NCBI RefSeq assembly: GCF_000687935.1
Contig: NZ_JHZZ01000001.1
Coordinates: 3,172,001-3,236,000 of the forward strand
From: Polaribacter sp. Hel_I_88
GTDB taxonomy: Bacteria; Bacteroidota; Bacteroidia; Flavobacteriales; Flavobacteriaceae
Length of the DNA stretch: 64,000 nucleotides
Direction of reading: 5' to 3'
The first letter of the stretch is position 1. Every line of letters starts with the position of its first letter. Below are positions 45,466 through 54,145 of this stretch, in pieces. The notes beneath the pieces were generated by a model, which was given only the letters and a program-made list of their open reading frames with translations, searched no databases and was not told where the DNA came from. The translations under genes and the position numbers were made by a program.

Positions 45466-45736
45466 TTTAAGTTCTTAGTATTTTACAAATACAAAATTAG
45501 TTGCAAATACGTGTTAAAAGTTGCTCAAATAAGTGAGATGTTAACTCAATCAAATTTTATATTTTTATCAACTTAAAACATAGGAATAATGTTTATTTTA
45601 CTGTAAATAAGTAGTTTAAATTTGTAGTAGTTTGTAAAAAGTTACTGCTATTTAAAAAATAGTAGTAATTTAGTTGTAACATATTAAAAAATTATACGTC
45701 TTATAATTATAAAGAATCAACTTAAAATTAAAAATA

Positions 45737-46075
45737 ATGAAAGAGGACAAGCAACTATTAGTACTTACACATTTAAGCCAATTATTAGATTTTGTAACAG
45801 GAATTGGTGGTTTTATTGTGCCTTTAGTTTTGTGGCTTATAAAAAAGGACGAAGTTTATAAAATGGACGAACAAGGGAAAGGAATTATAAACTTCAGAAT
45901 ATCCATGTTTATTTATATTTTAGTTTGTATTCCCTTAATTATTTTATTCGGTTTAGGAATTCTTGGTATTATTGTTATTTCAATTTTCTATTTAATTTTC
46001 CCGATTATAAATGCGATAAGAGTTAGTAATAACCAAGAGCCAAATTACCCATTAAGTATTACATTTATTAAATAA
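45737..46075 (+). CDS. DUF4870-type small membrane protein
   Basis: The 112-residue protein has three hydrophobic segments and the family pattern LTHLSQLLDFVTGIGGFIVPLVLWLIKKDE followed by GKGIINFRISMFIYIL. Function unknown. It is alone on its strand between dps and a repeat-like spacer. Confidence 0.85.
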   Translation: MKEDKQLLVLTHLSQLLDFVTGIGGFIVPLVLWLIKKDEVYKMDEQGKGIINFRISMFIYILVCIPLIILFGLGILGIIVISIFYLIFPIINAIRVSNNQEPNYPLSITFIK

Positions 46076-46085
46076 TTATTTTTTT

Positions 46086-46200
46086 AGGGCGTTCCCAAGT
46101 TGAAAAAACTTGGGCAGGCTTGGAGCCAGTATTGAGCGTAGACGAAATATCTCGCTTTTTTTCTGGAATAGAAAAAAGAGCTCAAACAATTGCTGCAATC
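46086..46200. repeat. Non-coding element beginning with a CCCAAGTT/AACTTGGG hairpin
   Basis: The stretch starts GGGCGTTCCCAAGTT, folds on an 8-bp perfect stem (46091-46098 with 46105-46112), then continues GGGCAGGCTTGGAGCC and ends GCTCAAACAATTGCTGCAAT. It is more GC-rich than its surroundings. It resembles the GGGCGT(T/G)CCC...GGGC intergenic elements seen between genes in many Flavobacteriaceae; this match is from memory. No ORF of note. Confidence 0.5.
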
Positions 46201-46223
46201 CTTAACGCAAAGCAAGTTTATAA

Positions 46224-46658
46224 TCAAATGGCTTGATTAATAAAATCTTCATATTCATAAAAGAAAAGCTCAAACTTTGGCATTGTTTCCATGTAAAACT
46301 CATAGCAATCTCTCCAAGTATTTTTATTATAAATACTAAATTTTTTATCAAAAGGAACATAAATTCTATGGATAATTTTACCACTTTCCAATTCATAAGC
46401 ATCATCAAAAATAACTTCAGGCAATTCAGTTTCTAGCAAAACTTTCAAAGAAATCATTTGATCAAAAAGTAATTCGTTTGCAATTTCTTCTGGATGATCA
46501 ATATCCAAACAAACCATGGCTTTTTTTCTATCAGCCACAAACTTAAAAGCGAAACCTTTTATTTTGGTATTGTACAACAACCATTTTCTTGGAAACGATT
46601 TTCCAAAACTCGTCCAAAATAATTTACGTAATTGTGCAGCTTCTTCTTTGCTAAACAT
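46224..46658 (-). CDS. DUF4268 domain protein
   Basis: The 144-residue protein begins MFSKEEAAQLRKLFWTSFGK and contains KWLLYNTKIKGFAFKF and FDKKFSIYNKNTWRDCYEFY, matching the DUF4268 family of small cytosolic proteins. No enzymatic role is known to me. It is followed by a small membrane protein 25 bp upstream on the same strand. Confidence 0.85.
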   Translation of the reverse strand: MFSKEEAAQLRKLFWTSFGKSFPRKWLLYNTKIKGFAFKFVADRKKAMVCLDIDHPEEIANELLFDQMISLKVLLETELPEVIFDDAYELESGKIIHRIYVPFDKKFSIYNKNTWRDCYEFYMETMPKFELFFYEYEDFINQAI

Positions 46659-46683
46659 TTAAAAATAATTTAAGGTGTAAAGT

Positions 46684-46941
46684 TTAAGATTCAATTTTAA
46701 AAAACAATAATTGACAGCACAAGATAATTGCAGCAAACCAATAAAAGTATTGAATGTATTTTACAATTTTAGTTTCGTTATCAACCACAAATTTTATAGG
46801 TTGCCTATGCAGATTCGCTGGATTATATTTTTTATGAAAACCAATTAACTTGTTAATAATAATAGTAATCACAAACCGATTCCAAAGATAAATTATCAAT
46901 AGAATAAAAATTACGAAGAAAAGTTTTTTCAAAAAATCCAT
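46684..46941 (-). CDS. Small two-helix membrane protein (85 aa), unknown
   Basis: Helices at about residues 5-30 and 63-81 flank a basic/aromatic cytoplasmic or periplasmic loop (HKKYNPANLHRQPIKFVVDN). No family recognised. It is upstream of the DUF4268 gene and probably co-transcribed. Confidence 0.6.
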   Translation of the reverse strand: MDFLKKLFFVIFILLIIYLWNRFVITIIINKLIGFHKKYNPANLHRQPIKFVVDNETKIVKYIQYFYWFAAIILCCQLLFFKIES

Positions 46942-46944
46942 TTA

Positions 46945-47028
46945 AAACAATTTAAGGTTCAAAATTCCGAATTCAAGATTTAAAATTCTGAGTAAGAATT
47001 TTGAATTTTAAATATTAAATTTTGAATC
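46945..47028. repeat. A/T-rich AAAATTC/GAATTTT microrepeats
   Basis: The spacer between miaE and the small membrane protein consists of variants of TTCAAAATTC and AATTTTGAA that can pair with each other (for example AAAATTCT at 46981 with AGAATTTT at 46994). It may act as a weak terminator for either strand. Confidence 0.45.
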
Positions 47029-47032
47029 TATT

Positions 47033-47614
47033 CTACCCATGAATTTTAGCCACATTTCCTCTTTCTCTCATCATTTCAGCTTCAAAAGCTAAAAGGGCGT
47101 TCCATTTTTCATCCACAATTGCTCTATCTTGGTATTGTCTTGCAAACTGTAAAAAAGTTGTGTAATGGCCAGCTTCAGAAATCATTAAATTTTTATAGAA
47201 TTTTTGCAATTCTTCATCTTCCATATTTTCAGAGAACACTTTAAAACGTTCACAACTTCTTGCTTCAATTAAAGCAGCAATTAGCAAACGTTGCACAAGG
47301 GCATTTGTTCTATCTTTTGTTTTTGTAAAAAACTTTTGCAATCGAATTGCATAATCGTTTTTTTGCTCACGTCCTAAAACCATTCCACGTTTTACCATTA
47401 ATAAATGCACCATTTTAAAATGTTGCATTTCTTCGATAGCAATATTGCTCATTTCTTTTACCAATTCTGTTTCTTCAGAATAATTAATAATGATTGATAC
47501 TGCATTTGAAGCTGCTTTTTGTTCTAAAAAAGCATGATCTGTAAGTATTTGTTCTAAATTTACTTTGGCAATTTCTGCCCAAGAAGTTTCAGTTTCGAAT
47601 TGTAAGCCTAACAT
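47033..47614 (-). CDS. miaE: tRNA-(ms2io6A)-hydroxylase MiaE
   Basis: The 193-residue ferritin-like di-iron enzyme has its metal-binding motifs at EEMQHFKMVHL, EARSCERFKVFS and EAGHYTTFLQFA. It hydroxylates the isopentenyl group on A37 of tRNA and needs oxygen. MiaA, which makes the precursor modification, is also in this window at 59296. Length normal. Confidence 0.92.
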   Translation of the reverse strand: MLGLQFETETSWAEIAKVNLEQILTDHAFLEQKAASNAVSIIINYSEETELVKEMSNIAIEEMQHFKMVHLLMVKRGMVLGREQKNDYAIRLQKFFTKTKDRTNALVQRLLIAALIEARSCERFKVFSENMEDEELQKFYKNLMISEAGHYTTFLQFARQYQDRAIVDEKWNALLAFEAEMMRERGNVAKIHG

Positions 47615-47674
47615 AGTTTTGTTTTAAAACACAAAAGTAAAGAATATAAAATCTTTTATTGATGTTAGACTAAC

Positions 47675-47682
47675 TATCTTTG
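47675..47682 (+). promoter_or_regulatory. Candidate -7 box (TATCTTTG) for the DEAD-box helicase gene
   Basis: A TAnnTTTG match lies 35 bp before the start of the helicase gene, in the 102-bp divergent spacer with miaE. No convincing -33 box is visible at the right distance. Confidence 0.45.
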
Positions 47683-47716
47683 GCGAAATTATAGAACACT
47701 TAAAATAAAAATCAAA

Positions 47717-49030
47717 ATGGCAAACGATATAAAGAATCAAGAAGAAATTTTAGCGAAATTAAATATCTACGAGCTAAATGAAATGCAGAATGAAGCCATT
47801 TCAGTAATTGAAAATACAACAAATACTATTATATTATCACCAACAGGAACAGGTAAAACATTGGCTTTTTTATTACCAACGTTAAAACTTATTGATCCTG
47901 AAAATGAAGAAATTCAAGTGTTAATTTTAGTGCCATCAAGAGAATTAGCTATTCAGATTGAACAAGTTATTAGAGAAATGGGAACTGGTTTTAAAGTAAA
48001 TGCAGTGTATGGAGGAAGATCAATGGCGAAAGATAAAATTGAAATTAAACACACACCAAGTATTTTAATAGGAACTCCAGGAAGAATTTCGGATCATTTT
48101 GCGAACGATCGTTTTTCAAAAGATAGCATTAAAACTTTAATTTTAGATGAGTTTGATAAATCTCTAGAAGTTGGATTTGAGTATGAAATGAGAGGAATTA
48201 TCAACCAATTACCAAACATCAACAGACGAATTTTAACATCAGCAACACAAGATGCAGCAGTTCCTGATTTTGTACAACTAGATAAACCCACTGTTTTAAA
48301 TTATTTAACAGGCAAAAAATCGAAGAAATTAGATATTAAAATTGTTACTTCTTCATCAAAAAATAAAAATGAAACCTTAGTTGATTTGCTGAAACATATT
48401 GGGAATCATCCAGGTATTATTTTTTGTAATTTAAAAAGTAGCATCGATCATGTTAGCGCATTTTTAACGAAACATAAATTAGCACATAGTACTTTTTCAG
48501 GAGGCATGGAACAAAGAGATCGTGAACGTTCTTTAATTAAATTCAGAAATGGAACAAGCAACATTTTGGTTGCTACAGATTTGGCTGCAAGAGGAATTGA
48601 TATTCCTGAAATGAAATATATTATTCATTACGAATTGCCAGAAAGATTAGAGGAGTTTACCCATAGAAATGGAAGAACTGCAAGAGTGGATGCCAAAGGA
48701 ACTGCGTATGTGTTAAAGTGGGAAAAAGAAAATTTACCCGATTTTATAAAAGGTTTTACGAACGCAAATATTGATACAAAACAAAAATTAAAGCCTGTTT
48801 TTTGGGAAACATTATTCATTTCTGGAGGTAGAAAAGATAAAATATCAAAAGGAGATGTAGCAGGATTATTTTTTAAACAAGGTAATTTAAATAGAGATCA
48901 ATTAGGAGTTATTGAACTGAAACAAGATTGTGCTTTTGTTGCTGTGCCAGTTTCTGAAGCCAATAAATTGGTTGAAGAATTGAACAATGTAAGATTGAAA
49001 AATAAGAAGGTTCGCGTTTTTGTTGTTTAA
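47717..49030 (+). CDS. DEAD-box-family RNA helicase
   Basis: The 437-residue helicase has motif I SPTGTGKT, Ia PSRELA, GTPGR, motif II as DEFD (LILDEFDKSLE), SAT, and motif VI HRNGRTAR. The DEFD variant is common in Bacteroidota. The last 70 residues (GGRKDKISKGDVAGLFFK) resemble the DbpA-type RNA-binding domain, suggesting a ribosome-assembly or RNA-remodelling role. A strong terminator follows. Confidence 0.94.
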   Translation: MANDIKNQEEILAKLNIYELNEMQNEAISVIENTTNTIILSPTGTGKTLAFLLPTLKLIDPENEEIQVLILVPSRELAIQIEQVIREMGTGFKVNAVYGGRSMAKDKIEIKHTPSILIGTPGRISDHFANDRFSKDSIKTLILDEFDKSLEVGFEYEMRGIINQLPNINRRILTSATQDAAVPDFVQLDKPTVLNYLTGKKSKKLDIKIVTSSSKNKNETLVDLLKHIGNHPGIIFCNLKSSIDHVSAFLTKHKLAHSTFSGGMEQRDRERSLIKFRNGTSNILVATDLAARGIDIPEMKYIIHYELPERLEEFTHRNGRTARVDAKGTAYVLKWEKENLPDFIKGFTNANIDTKQKLKPVFWETLFISGGRKDKISKGDVAGLFFKQGNLNRDQLGVIELKQDCAFVAVPVSEANKLVEELNNVRLKNKKVRVFVV

Positions 49031-49127
49031 ACTTTTCTTTTAAACTTTAAAAAAGAATTTTATGGATTTTTACAACTTTAAGAAATATCAATTGTAAAAA
49101 TTAATTTACCATATAATCCACGTCACA

Positions 49128-49163
49128 AAACAGCTTTTATACATTTTAAAAGCTGTTTTTATT
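49128..49163 (+). terminator. Intrinsic terminator of the DEAD-box helicase gene
   Basis: AACAGCTTTT (49129-49138) pairs perfectly with AAAAGCTGTT (49148-49157) around a 9-base loop, followed by a T-run. The remaining 150 bp up to the antiporter start contain no gene. Confidence 0.85.
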
Positions 49164-49319
49164 TGCTTTAAAAGGTTTGTTTATAAAATAGTTTCAAGGA
49201 ATTTATTTAAAAATAGATTTTAACCTATAAAACCCAATAATAAAGCAAAAAAAATGTGCATTTTATTTTCAAGATGCGCAAACATTCTTAAATTTACAAT
49301 TAATTGTTTTTAGAAACGT

Positions 49320-51248
49320 ATGATAGAATTAGCAGGAATTATTATTTTAGGAATATTGGCACAATGGGTTGCATGGAAATTTAAAATACCAGCAATTTTA
49401 CCTTTAATATTAATTGGTTTGTTAGTAGGGCCTATTGCTGCTGCTTATTTAAGTGAAGATGGTTCTAAGTGGATAGAGCCTGTTTGGAATGGCGAAAAAG
49501 GCTTATTTCCAGGAGATAGTTTATATTATTTTGTTTCCTTGGCAATTAGTATTATTCTTTTTGAAGGTGGTTTAACCTTAAAAAGAAACGAAATTAAAAA
49601 TGTTGGCCCAGTAATTACCAAACTAATTACATTAGGTTCTGCCATCACTTTTTTTGGTTCAGGTATTTTAGCACATTATATTTTTGATTTAAGTTGGGAA
49701 ATTTCTTTTCTTTTTGCAGGTTTAATTATTGTAACTGGCCCAACTGTAATTACACCAATTTTAAGAAATATTCCCTTAAAAAAAGATGTTTCAACTGTTT
49801 TAAAATGGGAAGGAATTTTAATTGATCCAATTGGAGCTTTAGTGGCTGTATTGGTTTTTGAGTTTATTAGTGTTGGTGGAGGAGGAGGATTTACCAAAAC
49901 AGCCTTGATCGAATTTGGTAAAATATTACTTTTCGGTACTACATTTGGATTCACTTTTGCTCATGCTTTAACGTATGCTGTTAACAAAAAAATGATTCCT
50001 CATTATCTTTTAAATGTAGTTTCACTATCAACAGTATTGTTAGTTTTTGTAGAATCGGAAGTTTTTGCACATGAATCAGGCCTTTTAGCAGTCGTTGTTA
50101 TGGGAATGGTTTTAGGAAATGGAAAGCTAAAGAACCTAAAAGAATTGCTTTATTTTAAAGAATCTTTAAGTGTTTTATTAATTTCTATTCTGTTTATTTT
50201 ATTAGCAGCAAACATCAATATAAGCGAGTTAATGCTTTTATATACTTGGAAAACAGCAGCTTTGTTTGCAATTATAGTTTTTATTATTAGACCTTTAGCC
50301 GTTTTTGGAAGTACTATAAATTCTAAACTACAATTTAACGAAAAGTTATTTATCAGTTGGGTTGGTCCAAGAGGTATTGTAGCAGCTGGTATTGCTTCTT
50401 TATTTGGCAGTAAATTGTTAAAACAAGGTGTTGATGGAGCTGAATATATTACACCTCTTGTATTTATGATTGTTTTAGGAACCGTTCTTTTAAACGCAAC
50501 AACAGCAAGATTATTTGCAAAAATGGTAGGTGTTTTTCTAAAAAGTTCAAATGCGATTCTATTTATAGGAGCCTCTAAACCATCAAGATTAATTGCTTCT
50601 TATTTACGTGATAAAGGCAAACGTGTGGTTTTAATTGATTCTAATAAAACCTTTATAGAAAAAGCTATAGAAGATGATTTAGAAGCGATTAATGTAAATA
50701 TTTACGATGATGATTTAACTGATAATATCGAGTTAAATGACGTTGGTTATTTAATAGCATTAACAGGAAATGATGCTGTAAATAAATATGCGCTTACTAA
50801 TTTTTCTGAAGCTTTTGGCGAACATGGTGCTTTTAGATTAGCATCTTCATTAGAAGTTATAAATGCTACTACAGATGAAAGACAAGGGTTTTTTACACCT
50901 AAAGATGACTATATTAATTTAAGTGAAGCTTTTAGAGAAAATCCTACAATTAAGGAAGTTTCCATAAGTTCTCAAGAGGAATATGATAAGATTTTTGAAA
51001 TTTTAGCAAACGAAGAAAAATCAATTCCTTTATTTATTGAAAAAGGAGAGGGTTTATATTTAATTCCTGAATTCGAAAAACTTGATGTAGAAAAGAGTGG
51101 TGTAATATTATCTTATTTAGGAAAAGATGTTGGTGATGATTATAAAATTGAGATAGATCAAGAAAAAGTAGAGATTGAAGATGAAGAACCTTTAGTAGAA
51201 ACAAATGCAGAACCTGTTAAAAATGAAAAGAAAATAAAAGGTATTTAA
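49320..51248 (+). CDS. NhaP/KefB-type cation:proton antiporter with TrkA domain
   Basis: The 642-residue protein has about 12 membrane helices (residues 1-400) including GPIAA, LILFEGGLTLK, VTGPTVITPILR and the WEGILIDPIGALVAVL segment with the conserved Asp of CPA1 exchangers. It then has a cytosolic TrkA_N-like nucleotide-binding domain (about 408-530) and an acidic C-terminal tail. It exchanges Na+ or K+ for H+. The cation is not certain. Confidence 0.9.
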   Translation: MIELAGIIILGILAQWVAWKFKIPAILPLILIGLLVGPIAAAYLSEDGSKWIEPVWNGEKGLFPGDSLYYFVSLAISIILFEGGLTLKRNEIKNVGPVITKLITLGSAITFFGSGILAHYIFDLSWEISFLFAGLIIVTGPTVITPILRNIPLKKDVSTVLKWEGILIDPIGALVAVLVFEFISVGGGGGFTKTALIEFGKILLFGTTFGFTFAHALTYAVNKKMIPHYLLNVVSLSTVLLVFVESEVFAHESGLLAVVVMGMVLGNGKLKNLKELLYFKESLSVLLISILFILLAANINISELMLLYTWKTAALFAIIVFIIRPLAVFGSTINSKLQFNEKLFISWVGPRGIVAAGIASLFGSKLLKQGVDGAEYITPLVFMIVLGTVLLNATTARLFAKMVGVFLKSSNAILFIGASKPSRLIASYLRDKGKRVVLIDSNKTFIEKAIEDDLEAINVNIYDDDLTDNIELNDVGYLIALTGNDAVNKYALTNFSEAFGEHGAFRLASSLEVINATTDERQGFFTPKDDYINLSEAFRENPTIKEVSISSQEEYDKIFEILANEEKSIPLFIEKGEGLYLIPEFEKLDVEKSGVILSYLGKDVGDDYKIEIDQEKVEIEDEEPLVETNAEPVKNEKKIKGI

Positions 51249-51266
51249 AATTAATAGTTATAAAAC

Positions 51267-51290
51267 TTTTACTTCACATCAAAAGTAAAA
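51267..51290. terminator. Weak bidirectional terminator between antiporter and dnaX
   Basis: TTTTACTT (51267-51274) and AAGTAAAA (51283-51290) form an 8-bp A/T stem in the 99-bp convergent spacer. There are few GC pairs, so it is only a candidate. Confidence 0.4.
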
Positions 51291-51347
51291 ATATGTAGTA
51301 TAAGCAAACAAATTCTTGTTCTTAAGGTTCATAAAAACGCTTTTATC

Positions 51348-53045
51348 TTACAAATCTAACTCAAAAGTTTGGCGTAATTTTTCTAATAAAGGATTCATTT
51401 CCTTCATTTTATTAAATTTTTCTTGAGGTGTATAAGCAAACTTTTTTTCTACAGTTTCATTCAATTTTACAGTAATTTTAATTCCATAATTATTTAATTT
51501 TTCCCTTAAAAATTTTAATAACATGGGTCTCCCTTTTTTAAATTGATCTTCCATTAACTTATTAGGTACTGTAAAAGAAATTTTAAAAGGACTCTCTAAT
51601 CTAGGAATATCTGTGCCAACAATGGATGCCATACTTCGTTCTCCTTTTTTTTGAAGTAAGGCTACATAATCTTTCCAAAATTCTTGTAATTTTTTTTCTG
51701 TAAAACTATCTTTTGGGTGATTGTCGAAATTTTCTTCAACTACAGATTTTTTTTCAACTTTTTTCTCGTGAATACTTTTTAAAGAAAGTGATGATGATCG
51801 TCTTTGTACAGACTGTAAAATAGGTTTGTTTAGTTTTGGTTTTGGCTCTTCAACTTTTTCTGCTTTTTGAGGAGTTGAAGTCGCAACTTTTTGTTCTAAA
51901 GGTTTTGCAATCTCTTTTACTGCTGGTGATAGTGATTGGAAAAATGTTGCAGGTATTATGTAGTTAGCTGGCTTTTTTTTTTCTCCATCAAAAGTGATAG
52001 AGGCAATTTGCATTAAGGTTAATTCCACCAGTAATCGTTGGTTTTTACTAGCTCTGTAATTTAAATCACAATCGTTTGCTTTGTTAATAGATTGCATTAA
52101 AAAAGGAATACTTGCTTTGGTAGATTGTTCTAAATACTTCTTTTTGGCAGTATCTCCAACTTCTAACAAATCAATTGTAACTTTATCTTTAGCCACTAAT
52201 AAATCTCTAAAATGACTTGCTAAACCATTTATAAAGTGATGTCCCTCAAACCCTTTTCCTAAAACTGTATTGAACGCATTTAAAACATCAGGAATTTTGT
52301 TTTCCAACAGTAACGTTGTCATATTAAAATACGTATCGTAATCTAATACGTTTAAGTTTTCTGTAACAGCTTCTCTTGTTAAGTTTTTACCAGAAAAACT
52401 AACCACTCTATCAAAAATCGATAAAGCATCCCTCATGGCTCCATCTGCTTTTTGAGCAATGATGTGCAAAGCATCATCCTCAGCAGTAATAGCTTCTTTT
52501 TCGCAAATAACTTTTAAATAGTTTTTTGCGTCTAAAACACCAATTCGTTTAAAATCAAAAATTTGACAACGAGATAAAATTGTCGGAATTATTTTATGTT
52601 TTTCTGTGGTTGCTAAAATAAAAATAGCGTGAGCAGGTGGTTCTTCCAGCGTTTTTAAGAACGCATTAAAGGCAGCTTGAGAAAGCATGTGAACTTCATC
52701 AATAATATATACCTTATATTTTCCTGTTTGTGGAGGAATACGAACTTGGTCTGTTAAACTTCTAATATCATCTACAGAATTATTAGAAGCAGCATCTAAT
52801 TCAAAAATATTAAACGCAAAATCTTCGTCTGCGGATACTTCTACATCTTGCTGATTTATTTTTTTTGCCAATATCCTAGCACAAGATGTTTTACCAACTC
52901 CTCTTGGTCCTGTAAATAATAAAGCTTGTGCTAAATGGTTATTTTTTATAGCGTTTTCTAACGTGTTTGTAATGGCTTGTTGCCCAACAACATCCTCGAA
53001 ATTTTGAGGACGATATTTACGTGCAGAAACTATAAAATGCTCCAT
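51348..53045 (-). CDS. dnaX: DNA polymerase III gamma/tau subunit DnaX
   Basis: The 565-residue clamp-loader ATPase has Walker A GPRGVGKTS, the DEVHMLS Walker B region, sensor TTEKHKIIPTILSRC and the lid domain. The four-Cys zinc module usually inserted after ARILAK is absent; the sequence runs from KKINQQDVEVSADED straight to FELDAASNNSVDDIR. To my knowledge this is normal in flavobacterial DnaX. The C-terminal third is charged and tau-like, ending with a DnaB/alpha-binding-type domain. Confidence 0.94.
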   Translation of the reverse strand: MEHFIVSARKYRPQNFEDVVGQQAITNTLENAIKNNHLAQALLFTGPRGVGKTSCARILAKKINQQDVEVSADEDFAFNIFELDAASNNSVDDIRSLTDQVRIPPQTGKYKVYIIDEVHMLSQAAFNAFLKTLEEPPAHAIFILATTEKHKIIPTILSRCQIFDFKRIGVLDAKNYLKVICEKEAITAEDDALHIIAQKADGAMRDALSIFDRVVSFSGKNLTREAVTENLNVLDYDTYFNMTTLLLENKIPDVLNAFNTVLGKGFEGHHFINGLASHFRDLLVAKDKVTIDLLEVGDTAKKKYLEQSTKASIPFLMQSINKANDCDLNYRASKNQRLLVELTLMQIASITFDGEKKKPANYIIPATFFQSLSPAVKEIAKPLEQKVATSTPQKAEKVEEPKPKLNKPILQSVQRRSSSLSLKSIHEKKVEKKSVVEENFDNHPKDSFTEKKLQEFWKDYVALLQKKGERSMASIVGTDIPRLESPFKISFTVPNKLMEDQFKKGRPMLLKFLREKLNNYGIKITVKLNETVEKKFAYTPQEKFNKMKEMNPLLEKLRQTFELDL

Positions 53046-53068
53046 ATTATTTTACTAACTTAAGTTTG

Positions 53069-53117
53069 TTTGAGCGCAGTCGAGAACTAATTTATAAACC
53101 TTTCGACTGCACTCAAA
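53069..53117. repeat. Dispersed inverted repeat TTTGAGCGCAGTCGA...TCGACTGCACTCAAA
   Basis: The arms (53069-53085 and 53101-53117) pair with two mismatches around a 15-base loop, between dnaX and msrA in divergent orientation. The arm (GAGCGCAGTCGAGA) is the type of small palindrome scattered through Flavobacteriaceae genomes, again from memory. The other 245 bp of this spacer show nothing else. Confidence 0.6.
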
Positions 53118-53362
53118 AAGACACGATTTATAATTTTTAATTATAGAACAACAAAAATAAGGTTCTATTGATAGTTTTACAACTTGGTTTCTTAATAAAA
53201 TGCTAAAGTTGTAAACAAATTGTATGAAGTTAGATTTATAGCCGACAAATAAATTAATTCGAATTTTGTTATCGAATTAAAAGTTCAGAAATTTGTTCCA
53301 AGAATTTTTAGTTTATTCTTGGGGCAAATTTTATTTTAAAAAACAACTATTTAATATTAAAT

Positions 53363-54019
53363 ATGAAGATTATAAAACCAGTATTTACAATTGCAATATC
53401 ATTATTACTAATTTCTTGCTTGGGTTTTTCTAAAAAAGAAGAAACTACAAATCAAAAAGCTATTTACGTACCAACAGAATCTACTGAAATCGCTTATTTT
53501 GCAAGTGGTTGTTTTTGGTGTGTAGAAGCAATTTTTGAAAGTGTACATGGAGTAGAGGAGGCTGTTTCTGGTTATGCAGGTGGACATACTAAAAACCCAA
53601 CGTATGAAAGTAGCAATACAGGAAAAACAGGTCATGCAGAAACAGTTGCTGTGTATTACAATCCAAAAGAAGTAAGTTTTGAAACTTTAGTAACTGTTTA
53701 TTTTGGTTCTCATGATCCAACAACGGTTAATGGGCAACATCCAGATTATGGATCTCAATACAGGTCAATTGCTTTTTATCAGAATGATGCTGAAAAGAAA
53801 ATTATTGAAAACACCATTGCTACTTTAAATAAAGAAAAGTATAATGGAAAAATAGCGACTGAAGTTACTCAATTTACTAAATTTTATAAAGCTGAGGAAT
53901 ATCATCAAGATTTTGAAAAAAGAAACCCAAATCAAAGTTATATAAAAGCAGTTTCTATTCCAAGATTAAATAAATTTAAAAGTAAATTTCCTGAATTATT
54001 AAAAGATTCTGAGCACTGA
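53363..54019 (+). CDS. msrA: Peptide-methionine (S)-S-oxide reductase MsrA, lipoprotein form
   Basis: The 218-residue protein has a lipoprotein-type signal (LLISC, Cys near residue 19) and the MsrA catalytic GCFWCVEAIFE motif with the nucleophilic Cys, plus GYAGGHTKNPTYE and the GHAETVAVYY segment. It repairs oxidised methionine in the cell envelope. The nested IS pair begins 11 bp after its stop. Confidence 0.94.
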   Translation: MKIIKPVFTIAISLLLISCLGFSKKEETTNQKAIYVPTESTEIAYFASGCFWCVEAIFESVHGVEEAVSGYAGGHTKNPTYESSNTGKTGHAETVAVYYNPKEVSFETLVTVYFGSHDPTTVNGQHPDYGSQYRSIAFYQNDAEKKIIENTIATLNKEKYNGKIATEVTQFTKFYKAEEYHQDFEKRNPNQSYIKAVSIPRLNKFKSKFPELLKDSEH

Positions 54020-54085
54020 TAATTTTAAATAGGCACTTTCAGAAGTAGTTTAATTTTTTGAAAATTATTTTAAAAAAGTGATGAG

Positions 54086-54114
54086 GCTGTCTGAAAAGGC
54101 AGTCTTTTTTTTTG
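54086..54114 (+). terminator. IS-borne terminator at the left end of the inner IS
   Basis: The seven-base arms pair (with two G-U pairs) around TGAAAA, followed by nine T. It points toward the transposase gene and 32 bp before its start, so it may protect the element from read-through from msrA. Confidence 0.55.
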
Positions 54115-54145
54115 CAAATTTTTAAAGAATTTCGTATTTTTAAGA

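Noticed and set aside
51348..53045. Missing zinc module in DnaX as evidence of a defect
   Set aside because: As far as I know flavobacterial DnaX proteins generally lack these Cys; the ATPase motifs are complete.
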